Positions 9,801-15,805 of a DNA stretch of 35,116 bases are shown piece after piece (position 1 is the first letter of the stretch; every line of letters starts with the position of its first letter). Below the pieces are notes generated by a model. The model did no database searches and was not told where the DNA came from. It was given only the letters and a program-made list of their open reading frames with translations. A program made the position numbers and the translations under genes. Source of the DNA: a virus; IMG/VR virus record IMGVR_UViG_3300045999_005729, positions 1 through 35,116 of that record. One strand, 5' to 3'.

Positions 9801-10087
9801 TCTTTTTTGGAGATGCGTAATTGTTGGTCAACCTTTAACTTTTCTTTCTCAATCAATACTGTTTGCTCAGTAATTTGATTAAGTTGCTTAGATGCGTTTA
9901 TTAACTCAGTAATTGAACCTTTTGAGTTCTTACTCGAGTTATCAATAATAGCTTTGTAAGATTTTGATACTTTTAGCAACTCAGTATCTAATTTATCAAA
10001 TACCTGAATCGCTTCATTTGCATCTTTGATAACGTCCGAAAGTAATCCTTTCTCAAATATCTCATCTTTGGTTATTTTCTTTGCCAT
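6881..10087 (-). CDS. Tail tape measure protein
   Basis: This 1068-residue protein sets tail length and passes through the tail tube. The N-terminal ~190 residues are coiled coil rich in Glu, Lys and Gln. Residues about 200-400 carry the tape-measure domain: ALKNVMGTQERYNQSFSFLS, the ASSESSNLSLEARNKIY helix, SKGTVSAEELRGQLGERLPG and the KMMQKGEVMAKDVLPKFAEEL stretch. Hydrophobic segments follow near 410-450 and 490-520. A second long Lys/Glu coiled coil spans about residues 660-920. The C-terminal part contains a Gly-rich HIVRVDSSEAIINGGLMNKA stretch, common in Bacteroidota tape measures. It implies a long flexible tail of roughly 150 nm at about 1.5 angstrom per residue, a general rule for such proteins rather than a measurement here. 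Confidence 0.95.
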   Translation of the reverse strand: MAKKITKDEIFEKGLLSDVIKDANEAIQVFDKLDTELLKVSKSYKAIIDNSSKNSKGSITELINASKQLNQITEQTVLIEKEKLKVDQQLRISKKEQLSAEQSLQRQREKGIAQMEREARKVAEAERPYNKMSATLNDLRKKYKDLAVSGNENTASARAMKREIDSLDKTLKKVDGSAGQFQRNVGNYPQTFKAIGSALGQLGLAFGVFSSIKGIAETEIKLQSLQLALKNVMGTQERYNQSFSFLSKLSRDYGQDLTVLVDTYKGFIASSESSNLSLEARNKIYQSVIKSGSSLALSNDQIQGSLLAISQMFSKGTVSAEELRGQLGERLPGAFGIMAKSIGVSESELGKMMQKGEVMAKDVLPKFAEELEKTFGANASKNLETIGGAWNVLQTEISLYINEANKGGAITKQIAGAIGFLAKNIDTIVSVMTLFIRQLLIYKATQAIVNSGLVDFTKNIFGYNKAITQVAQNTDTASTANSKFGQSLKSIGWTTAIALASELALKLYDIVSGAEFARIELDYLAKSTAKGATEGSKIVASIEAQAKGNRELTKSLIEQRIEKFKTARQEIVNERYRLQGQLRGMNQVTSPIEYGKLQGQLLVVNGYLKENYSITNELYSAYKNVNSEISTSVGLTKKETKEVKEKIKAYKDAKEQIDALMESQQRLNDFHSESSIEDNAKRLQMAIDLEMQKIGISGEYSIDVINQIIDKEKELKKALIESTFQQEIARAKASGNVIDQDLARDKRQKALDDLDEETINKKKETNKKLELEQERYADESYKSEEERLKKEKELKDKADAEEKKRLEEMRNFRRQIFNELLDELKRQSEARESQYDKDIQTQKDFQSQLQAQANAGNITAQQSIAQSIEAEKKATIEKAKEAKKQQQIEDIKTLYNLINQNIDKGDNAGVATAKATASMSLIKGIAKLFQGFAKGTKWKLGDEDKPFMSGVDGHIVRVDSSEAIINGGLMNKAEKAGIKSTEQLVNSAVMYQNYNPQMMRMNDDRQGFNSSSAMMSIEPITQRLESLEQTIKNKTEFRIDPYIVHGIVKGVMETEKSKNLTRKNIYKS

Positions 10088-10089
10088 TT

Positions 10090-10554
10090 TTATTCTTTTA
10101 AGCTATTTATAAATTGTTTTTTCAATTCCTCATATTCAAGTACCGTAATTTCCTTTTGTGGTATTCGATACCCTTGATATTTGGATATTGCATTTAACAT
10201 TTTAATTTCATTATTTTCGTTTCCCGTTAATTTTGATTCAAACATATCAATTTTAATGGTTAACATTCGTATTCTATTTATCAAGAATATGTTTCTTTTG
10301 CCCTCTTTTAGTGATTCTAGGAACTCTAAACAACTTTTTGCACGGGACGTTAGATTATCTAGGTAAAGATTAAATTCATCGCTAAAACCTACCTTTTGAA
10401 TGAAATCATTGTACAAAGTTTCCCACGCTTGAAAATCCTCTTTTTCAGTTCCAATATTTGGATCACGTCTGCAATATTTATATTGCTCCTCATTGCATCG
10501 AAACCAATTGAAAAGAGGAAATTCATTAATCGACAAATAGTATTTTTCTAGCAT
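10090..10554 (-). CDS. Tail assembly-type protein upstream of the tape measure
   Basis: This 154-residue protein starts at ATG 10554; a TTG two codons earlier is less likely. It ends two bases before the tape-measure start. It is helical and mixed-charge, with an aromatic N-terminal part (NEFPLFNWFRCNEEQYKYC) and four cysteines. By position, directly before the tape measure and overlapping the preceding gene by 29 bp, it occupies the slot of the second tail assembly chaperone. Reaching it from the preceding gene would need a +1 shift, not the usual -1, and no convincing slippery heptamer is seen, so independent initiation in the overlap is more likely. Confidence 0.55.
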   Translation of the reverse strand: MLEKYYLSINEFPLFNWFRCNEEQYKYCRRDPNIGTEKEDFQAWETLYNDFIQKVGFSDEFNLYLDNLTSRAKSCLEFLESLKEGKRNIFLINRIRMLTIKIDMFESKLTGNENNEIKMLNAISKYQGYRIPQKEITVLEYEELKKQFINSLKE

Positions 10555-10984
10555 ATTCAAGCATATTATCTTTCAAAATCAGTATTAATTTTCCTAGGTT
10601 TTCATCGGTCAAACCTATGATATTCCCACCGTTTTTATCATATTTTTCAAATAAGTTTTCGTTTTCCTTTTGACCGTCCGCATCCGTTAAAAAATAATCA
10701 TTGAATACGTGAACTGTCAAGGTTTGTAAGAAATAACCAGTATCATGTAAATTATAAGGGTCTCCAGCTTTTTTTCGTCCGTTGGTAATCTTTTCCGTTG
10801 CGTAGGAATAAGTGCCTATAACACGCCCTAAATCGTCAATTCCCTCATTTTCTAACTGTGAAATCTTAATCCAATCAATTATTTTTTTGATTGTTGCATC
10901 GTCAAATGAATTTAGCCAAATATCAACTTCATTGAGCATTTTAACACGCTCGCAAAATTCGTATATTGAAGTTCTATTTAACAT
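10526..10984 (-). CDS. Tail assembly chaperone-like protein
   Basis: This 152-residue protein is read from ATG 10984; an upstream TTG at 11002 lies in the terminator tail and is rejected. It is largely helical and acidic, with motifs such as TIKKIIDWIKISQLENEGIDD and a C-terminal NLGKLILILKDNMLEYA. It has no membrane segment. The gene is separated from the preceding tail genes by a terminator hairpin, so it may have its own promoter. Its first 18 bases around the ATG are part of a sequence that recurs twice in front of the portal gene. The chaperone role is inferred from its position between the presumed tail tube and tape measure genes. Confidence 0.5.
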   Translation of the reverse strand: MLNRTSIYEFCERVKMLNEVDIWLNSFDDATIKKIIDWIKISQLENEGIDDLGRVIGTYSYATEKITNGRKKAGDPYNLHDTGYFLQTLTVHVFNDYFLTDADGQKENENLFEKYDKNGGNIIGLTDENLGKLILILKDNMLEYARKILFVD

Positions 10985-11000
10985 AATATTGTAAAAGTAC
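10970..11000 (-). repeat. Third copy of the portal-promoter repeat
   Basis: On the minus strand the stretch running from TTGTAC through TTTTACAATATTATG to TTAAATAGAACTT covers the start codon of the gene at 10984. Almost the same sequence, with AAATTT in place of TTT after TTGTAC, is on the plus strand at 15746-15778, and its core ATATTATGTTAAATAGAA also occurs at 15726-15743. The identity extends over about 30 bp, which is not expected by chance. Confidence 0.85.
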
Positions 11001-11033
11001 AAAAAAAAGCCCCTACAATTTGCAAGGGCTTTT
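11001..11033 (-). terminator. Rho-independent terminator after the major tail gene pair
   Basis: The stem AAAAGCCC (11005-11012) pairs with GGGCTTTT (11026-11033) around a 13-base loop. On the minus strand the stem is followed by eight T residues (11008-11001). It lies just past the stop of 11038-11232 and would end the transcript carrying capsid and major tail genes before the tail assembly and tape measure genes. Confidence 0.85.
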
Positions 11034-11037
11034 AACT

Positions 11038-11232
11038 TTAATTTTCAGAATCAACTTCCTTTTTACCTTTCTTTGGCTTTTTCTCCTCGACTGGCTTTTC
11101 AGCTTCCAATCGTTTCATCATTTGAATGAGTGCCATTTCTGACTTGTGAGGCAATAATACTTTCAATTCGTCCAACGTCTTACCCTCTACTAAACTTCTT
11201 CGAGTTTGACCATTTCCACATTTAACAAACAT
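11038..11232 (-). CDS. Small basic protein after the major tail protein
   Basis: This 64-residue protein has a folded-looking N-terminal two thirds (CGNGQTRRSLVEGKTLDELK, then LLPHKSEMALIQMMKRLEAE) and a strongly charged Lys/Glu tail (KPVEEKKPKKGKKEV). It follows the presumed major tail protein by two bases and is the last gene before the terminator. Small basic-tailed proteins at this position are common in Bacteroidota siphophages, but no function can be read from the sequence. A tail completion factor or small chaperone is possible. Confidence 0.55.
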   Translation of the reverse strand: MFVKCGNGQTRRSLVEGKTLDELKVLLPHKSEMALIQMMKRLEAEKPVEEKKPKKGKKEVDSEN

Positions 11233-11234
11233 TA

Positions 11235-12152
11235 TTATGCTGGTTGTTCGAATGAATAAGAACCCTCGTAGCCGTTTGTAAACAAACTAACTTTCACAAT
11301 GTTTCCAGTTGGTACTGTTTGTGAATAAGAAAAGGTATAAAGGTTTGTATTTGGGTCAACTTCTACATCGTCCAAATCAACCTCAACTCCATCTGTCGTA
11401 TCTTCTACATTGAAAGATGCAATTGTCAATCCCTCAACTGTTGAAGTAGTTGGATTATTGATACCGTAATCAGTTGTCAAAGATGCAACAAAAGATGTTG
11501 TACCAGTAGTTACACTTGGATTGTCATCTACTACAAAATTAACATCAATCAAACCAGCAACATTGGCATAATCCCATCCTAATTCTTCCCAAGTAACCAA
11601 CCAAAGGTCTCCGTCTTGCAAAGTTGGCGCATATTGGAATGAACCCATTAATTTGCTTGGATTTGCATCGTCTGCTGGCATGAATTTATTATCATACGCC
11701 TCAATCGGAATAGGTAGCAAATAAACACCGCTTTTAATACCTTGGATTCCTTTTGCAGAATACAAATAAACTCCGTTTGCGTTGCACTCCCCTTGTTGCG
11801 CTTTCCCTACAAACACATCAGAAACTTCCCATTTTTCGTAAGTCAATGATTTAAAACCACGTCTTGTACGAACTCGTCCTCCAGCGTTATCCGTTGCATA
11901 TTGAGAATCCTCAACAGCTGGCACAACGTTGCGAAGTTCCGTAATTGGAAACATTCGTTTTGTTCTATTAACGTTACCCATCATTGCGCTAAAATCAGTA
12001 GCGATTTGACTAAACATTAATCTGTTTGTGTTATTTATATTATCTCTCAAAGAAACAATACCAAATCCCAACGCTTTACCAAATAACTCAGTACAATTTG
12101 GTAAACCTGTATTTCCGTGAACTGTGCCACATTGGCAACCTACTACACTCAT
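11235..12152 (-). CDS. Probable major tail (tube) protein with C-terminal Ig-like domain
   Basis: This 305-residue protein lies at the usual tail-tube position, after connector genes and before tape-measure genes. Residues ~1-200 form a single mixed alpha/beta domain (FPITELRNVVPAVEDSQYA, RRGFKSLTYEKWEVSD, LQDGDLWLVTWEELGWDYAN). Residues ~205-305 are Thr/Val/Asp-rich beta sequence, like Ig-like decoration domains added to many tail tube proteins. The first 20 residues contain three cysteines (C6, C8, C20), unusual for a tube protein. The structural assignment rests on order and composition; the other candidate for this role is the 235-residue neighbour. Confidence 0.6.
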   Translation of the reverse strand: MSVVGCQCGTVHGNTGLPNCTELFGKALGFGIVSLRDNINNTNRLMFSQIATDFSAMMGNVNRTKRMFPITELRNVVPAVEDSQYATDNAGGRVRTRRGFKSLTYEKWEVSDVFVGKAQQGECNANGVYLYSAKGIQGIKSGVYLLPIPIEAYDNKFMPADDANPSKLMGSFQYAPTLQDGDLWLVTWEELGWDYANVAGLIDVNFVVDDNPSVTTGTTSFVASLTTDYGINNPTTSTVEGLTIASFNVEDTTDGVEVDLDDVEVDPNTNLYTFSYSQTVPTGNIVKVSLFTNGYEGSYSFEQPA

Positions 12153-12171
12153 AATTTATAAGTTTTAAAAT

Positions 12172-12879
12172 TTAACATTTACAATTTTGTTTCAACACAT
12201 CTAGCGAAAGTCTTTGTTCAACTCCTGACATATTCGCATCAATAATGTTTTTGATAATTCCGCTTGTATCTTCAGTTCCAAATCTTGCAAAGTCTTTAAT
12301 GTCAAAATCAATCAAACGATTAAAGTATAATTGATTTCTATTTATAGTCCTTACAATTTCATCAGCCAAATTTATCAATGGAATTATATTTTTTTCCCTA
12401 TGCTCTTTTGTCCAATCATCGGCAAAATTTGCCTTGGTCAATAAGAATAATCGACAATCGCTCGTTCTTTCAATTGGTGGATCACTAATAAACTTTTCAT
12501 TTGTTGGATTAACTAACCAAACCAAAGGTAATTTTAACCCCTCAATTTCGCTTAATTTATTCCATTCAAAGTTAATTGCTCTTGGCGTTCCTTTCAAATA
12601 AAACGGTTTCTTTATCTTTAAAGTTTGACCTTTAAACGCTTCTATTCCCTCATTTGATGCTGTCACCGTTAATGAACCGTCCTCATTGTAAGTTAATACG
12701 CTAAAATACTCCGATTCATCTAAGTACCACATAACCCCAAATAAACGCAAGAATTTCACATCACAAAGTCGGATAACCTGAGTATTGTTTTCAACCGGAC
12801 TAGCATAAACCACTTTTACAGTTGTATCAAGTTTCTCGATTATTTCAAACTCTATAATATCGCTTATATCTTGTCGCAT
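12172..12879 (-). CDS. Neck or tail-completion protein, unrecognised family
   Basis: This 235-residue soluble protein has a beta-rich N-terminal half (VKVVYASPVENNTQVIRLCDVKF region) and a helical C-terminal half ending in Cys-Lys-Cys. A stretch KLPLVWLVNPTNEKF, PIERTSDCRLFLLTKANFAD resembles neck or tail-terminator proteins in Bacteroidota phages, which carry a similar Leu-Pro-Leu-Val-Trp core. It begins in a TAATG overlap with the stop of the upstream connector gene at 12879. A head-tail joining or tail-terminator role is inferred mainly from position. Confidence 0.5.
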   Translation of the reverse strand: MRQDISDIIEFEIIEKLDTTVKVVYASPVENNTQVIRLCDVKFLRLFGVMWYLDESEYFSVLTYNEDGSLTVTASNEGIEAFKGQTLKIKKPFYLKGTPRAINFEWNKLSEIEGLKLPLVWLVNPTNEKFISDPPIERTSDCRLFLLTKANFADDWTKEHREKNIIPLINLADEIVRTINRNQLYFNRLIDFDIKDFARFGTEDTSGIIKNIIDANMSGVEQRLSLDVLKQNCKC

Positions 12880-13373
12880 TAGAACCAGTTTAAAAGTGAT
12901 TTTCTTTGACCTTTGAACGTTGGATAAACGTCTTGATTCTCTAAAATATACGCCTGAATAGCTTTGTAAGTTTTTACGCTAGTATTGTACTTTGTGTAAA
13001 GACTAGATTCAATATCGTTCGCTTTGGTTGAGTTTTCATTGTTCTGTACTACGTTACCGTTTACAGATACTTCTGAATAGTCCTCAGCCGAATAAGCGAA
13101 ATAAACAAATCCTTTAAGCATATCAATAATACCTTTAGATTCAATCAACTTTCCACATGAAAGATTTTCAAAAAATGGATTTAGAAGTTTTGTGTAAATT
13201 TCTTCTTCATCCTCAATTCCCTGAACATACAAAGCAAGCAATTCAACCCCAAATAATTCATTCATAATACTTGGTTCAATCATATCAATGTACGATTGAA
13301 TTTTAGTAGCGTTGGTTGGGTGTTGCGTTATCGCATACCTACCTACAAAATCACTTGGTGCTAAAATACTCAT
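12879..13373 (-). CDS. Head-tail connector (gp6-like) candidate
   Basis: This 164-residue protein opens with FVGRYAITQHPTNATKIQSY, followed by helices (IDMIEPSIMNELFGVELLALY, KGIIDMLKGFVYFAYSAEDY) and a C-terminal helix ending KGQRKSLLNWF. This all-helical make-up and the slot directly after the capsid gene fit the head-tail adaptor family found in many HK97-type siphophages. The pattern is known from Bacteroidota phages, where it is usually annotated only as structural. It overlaps the downstream gene by one base. Confidence 0.6.
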   Translation of the reverse strand: MSILAPSDFVGRYAITQHPTNATKIQSYIDMIEPSIMNELFGVELLALYVQGIEDEEEIYTKLLNPFFENLSCGKLIESKGIIDMLKGFVYFAYSAEDYSEVSVNGNVVQNNENSTKANDIESSLYTKYNTSVKTYKAIQAYILENQDVYPTFKGQRKSLLNWF

Positions 13374-13376
13374 CTT

Positions 13377-13535
13377 TTACGCTTTTGTTTCGTCCTTTGT
13401 TGCTTTCTTTGGTGCTTTCTCTTTCACTTCAACCGCTACTTTTCTATCAATAAGATTTTGAGCGATATTTTTAGGAACATCTTTAATCATTCCTTTTGTC
13501 ATTCCAGCAACTTCAACAATAATTTCAATTTTCAT
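13377..13535 (-). CDS. 52-residue basic protein after the major capsid gene
   Basis: This short gene starts at ATG 13535 (opening MKIEIIVEVAGMTKG) and ends at TAA 13377-13379, three bases before the connector gene start. The first ~35 residues look like a small beta-barrel-type domain with a closing helix (VPKNIAQNLIDRKVA); the rest is a Lys/Ala/Glu tail (VKEKAPKKATKDETKA). Small proteins of this layout often sit between capsid and connector genes in HK97-like phages. Tight spacing on both sides and consistent codon use support it as real. Its function is unknown. Confidence 0.7.
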   Translation of the reverse strand: MKIEIIVEVAGMTKGMIKDVPKNIAQNLIDRKVAVEVKEKAPKKATKDETKA

Positions 13536-13582
13536 AACTTGAATATTAAGCCCTCAATCAGTCGAAAGAGGGCTAATTAATA

Positions 13583-14839
13583 TTAGTCGATAGTCAATGC
13601 AGTAATTGCAGTTGCAACGTCTCCTTGTACCAATACTTGCGCATCGTTTGCAGAAACGAATTGTAACAACTCTTGCTCAACTAAGATAGTTCTCAAGTTG
13701 TTTGTAAAGTCGTTACCGTCTTGACCAATTTGAATATTCATTGCATCAGCAAAACGTACTTGAACAACTGATAAATCTCCACCGATAAAGTCAACCCCAC
13801 TAGGTAAACCAGTTGAAGCGATTAATGTCATTCCAGCGATTTGATTACCATTAGCCATTCTGAAAGGTGGTAATAAATACGCTCCGCTTTCGTCTTTAGA
13901 AACATCTAATTGTGCAATTACAGACGGCTCAACAAATAACGCACTTGCAGTACCGTATGCTTCCTGAACTTGCAAAGCGATTGCTCTAAATACATCATTA
14001 ATATTTGGTGCAGTCAAAGTACCAGCCATTGAACCACCCGTAAACGCAACAGCATATTCAGACAAACCAGTCAAGTTGTTACCTGTACCATCTCCACCGA
14101 ATAGTTGATCTTCAGTTACGATGTCAACTCTTTTCATCAAATTAGATTGAATATAAGGAATCAACATAGGCAAATTACGCAACATTTCAGTTGAAACTTT
14201 ACCGTAAACCCCGATTTTTTTAGACTTCATTTCACGCTCTTCATAACGAACTGAAATTTTTGTTTTGGCAGCTGCCTCGGCGATAAAAATTGGCGTTCCT
14301 TGCTCATCAAGTTCTTCAATCCAATTTACACGATTTCCAGCCATTGGCGCAACAGATACATTTGTCAAATACGCCAAAATTCTTGAACGGATTTTAGAAA
14401 TGATACCAGTGTTAGTGGTTAGGTTAATGTGATTTGCAGAACCTGAAGCATCGATTGTAGTTGCATCTGTGATATTCACAACCGCTTTAACAGTCATTTG
14501 TTTTGCTTCGCCTGAAATTACAGCATCCAATTCTTTAGAAACAGCTTCAAAAGTGCTTTTCAAAACTCCGTAAAAAGTTTTGTTTTCTTTTGTTGGTTGC
14601 TCGCTTCTTTTTTTCGCATCCAAAGAAAGTCTTTCGATTTCTTTAACGATGTCAGCATTTTTTGCAGTTAACGCTTCAACTTCTTCTTTTGTAGCGTTAT
14701 TTTTTTGCGCTTCTTCAATAGCTTTTTCGATTTCTTGTTTTCTCAAATCGGCTTCATGTGCGCTTTTTTCTGTTGTATAAGTTTCGTACTCGCTAGCCGT
14801 CATCTTATCAACTTCTTCTTGTGTTTTGTAAATAAACAT
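13583..14839 (-). CDS. Major capsid protein, HK97 fold
   Basis: This 418-residue protein shows the usual layout. Residues 1-~110 are a charged coiled-coil scaffold (delta) domain, expected to be removed by the prohead protease. The HK97-type capsid domain begins near residue 120 (HINLTTNTGIISKIRSRILA, VSVAPMAGNRVNWIEELDEQ, YGKVSTEMLRNLPMLIPYIQ). It continues with EDQLFGGDGTGNNLTGL and ends with QIGQDGNDFTNNLRTILVEQ and a closing beta strand. It would form the icosahedral head. The gene follows the protease gene by 25 bp in the same operon. Cleavage position cannot be read directly from the sequence. Confidence 0.93.
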   Translation of the reverse strand: MFIYKTQEEVDKMTASEYETYTTEKSAHEADLRKQEIEKAIEEAQKNNATKEEVEALTAKNADIVKEIERLSLDAKKRSEQPTKENKTFYGVLKSTFEAVSKELDAVISGEAKQMTVKAVVNITDATTIDASGSANHINLTTNTGIISKIRSRILAYLTNVSVAPMAGNRVNWIEELDEQGTPIFIAEAAAKTKISVRYEEREMKSKKIGVYGKVSTEMLRNLPMLIPYIQSNLMKRVDIVTEDQLFGGDGTGNNLTGLSEYAVAFTGGSMAGTLTAPNINDVFRAIALQVQEAYGTASALFVEPSVIAQLDVSKDESGAYLLPPFRMANGNQIAGMTLIASTGLPSGVDFIGGDLSVVQVRFADAMNIQIGQDGNDFTNNLRTILVEQELLQFVSANDAQVLVQGDVATAITALTID

Positions 14840-14864
14840 TTCTTTAAGTTTTTACTTGTTAATA

Positions 14865-15632
14865 CTAAATTGTTCTTCTTCTTTTTTGAGTGTCTTTTGA
14901 CGGCTCAGTTTTCGTAGTGATTGAATCGGCTACAATATTTTTATTTGATGTTTTTTGAAACTTCGATAAAAGTTCTTTGACATCAATCATTTCTGTATAA
15001 ACTTTTAAGTCTCCACTAACAGAATCAACAATTACTTTGTCGAAATCCATATCATGCTCTTGAAGTAATAAATCAAAATTGCTTTCGTTCATTCCTTTTT
15101 TCCAACAACCTTGTACGTGAACGTCTTTATGTGAATCTAAAACGTTACTTGGCGAAATAGCTAGTTTTACTTTTGCGGTGTTTTCATCAATCAATTCATA
15201 AGAAAGTACTGGAGTTAAAAAGTTAGAACCTTTTACGACTGCAGAACCCTCAATATTTTTTGCTTCAGTAACAGCCCAAAAATACTCTCCAACATCGTCT
15301 TTATTTAAGATAGTTTCTTTGTACTTGTCAAAGTTTTCCTTTTCGGCTGTATATTCGGGCGCATCGTTGTTATAACAAAAATACAGCTTAAAATATCTCA
15401 TCCCGACTGAATGATTCAACACAAAACCGTTTTTATATTGTTCAAACATAAAAGGGTTTCTTGTCTTTGTGATTGTAGCTTCATACACTAAAACCTCAAT
15501 TTTAGTAATAGCACTATTAAATGCTTTGCTTGCTACATCAAAAAGAACATTTGAAAAATCAGTTTTTTGAATTTGTGATTTCTTTTTATGTACGGCTAAA
15601 TCTTTGTTTGCCAAAATTTCTTCTAACGTCAT
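14865..15632 (-). CDS. HK97-type prohead protease with apparently swapped halves
   Basis: This 255-residue serine-protease-like protein matures the prohead by cutting the capsid delta domain. Residues ~55-145 contain motifs normally found in the C-terminal half of the Bacteroidota form of this family: RNPFMFEQYKNGFVLNHSVG (H74) and YFWAVTEAKNIEGSAV (S130), then KGSNFLTP. Residues ~155-205 hold motifs normally N-terminal: SNVLDSHKDVHVQGCWKKGM and LLLQEHDMDFDKVI. The order is thus the reverse of that expected, as in a circular permutation. A Lys/Thr/Arg-rich tail follows. It lies directly before the capsid gene, which fits its role, and starts in an ATGA overlap with a 32-residue upstream gene. 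Confidence 0.8.
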   Translation of the reverse strand: MTLEEILANKDLAVHKKKSQIQKTDFSNVLFDVASKAFNSAITKIEVLVYEATITKTRNPFMFEQYKNGFVLNHSVGMRYFKLYFCYNNDAPEYTAEKENFDKYKETILNKDDVGEYFWAVTEAKNIEGSAVVKGSNFLTPVLSYELIDENTAKVKLAISPSNVLDSHKDVHVQGCWKKGMNESNFDLLLQEHDMDFDKVIVDSVSGDLKVYTEMIDVKELLSKFQKTSNKNIVADSITTKTEPSKDTQKRRRTI

Positions 15633-15727
15633 TTCTTTACCAATTTAGTTGAATCAACTACCTTTTGCTTGTCATTTTTGATAGCTTTAATTTGCTCATC
15701 TGACAACTTTTTGTCCTTGTTTTTCAT
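15629..15727 (-). CDS. 32-residue lysine-rich peptide coupled to the protease gene
   Basis: This short frame starts at ATG 15727 (opening MKNKDKKLSDEQIKAIKND) and ends in TGA 15629-15631, which overlaps the protease ATG as ATGA. It is very rich in Lys and Asp and has no hydrophobic stretch. The overlap and its position as the first frame after the divergent promoter region suggest it is translated, perhaps to feed ribosomes to the protease. It could also be a relic of a longer N-terminal extension. No homologue was recognised. Confidence 0.55.
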   Translation of the reverse strand: MKNKDKKLSDEQIKAIKNDKQKVVDSTKLVKK

Positions 15728-15778
15728 ATTATGTTAAATAGAACTTTGTACAAATTTACAATATTATGTTAAATAGAA
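15726..15778 (+). repeat. Tandem 18-bp repeat, 35-bp period, between protease and portal genes
   Basis: ATATTATGTTAAATAGAA occurs at 15726-15743 and again at 15761-15778. Each copy contains ATG TTA AAT AGA, the same four codons that begin the tail assembly gene at 10984, but here they open only 13- and 8-codon frames. The copies overlap the divergent promoter region and could be protein-binding sites or relics of duplicated sequence. Confidence 0.9.
15751..15758 (-). promoter_or_regulatory. Putative minus-strand promoter for protease and capsid genes
   Basis: CAAATTTA on the plus strand reads TAAATTTG on the minus strand, matching the Bacteroidota -7 element TAnnTTTG. It lies 24 bases before the 32-residue gene at 15727. 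No clear -33 TTG is visible. A local promoter is expected because the inverted portal gene interrupts the minus-strand operon here. Confidence 0.45.
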
Positions 15779-15779
15779 T

Positions 15780-15787
15780 TATATTTG
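15780..15787 (+). promoter_or_regulatory. Putative plus-strand portal promoter
   Basis: TATATTTG matches the Bacteroidota -7 element exactly and lies 19 bases before the portal ATG at 15806, leaving a short leader. The -33 position holds only a weak TTTA. This is the only place where a plus-strand promoter is needed in this genome. Confidence 0.55.
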
Positions 15788-15805
15788 TATAAAAATATTT
15801 TGATT

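Noticed and set aside
10526-10554. Programmed frameshift between the two tail assembly genes
   Set aside because: The overlap would need a +1 shift and no clear slippery site or structure is seen; independent start at ATG 10554 suffices.
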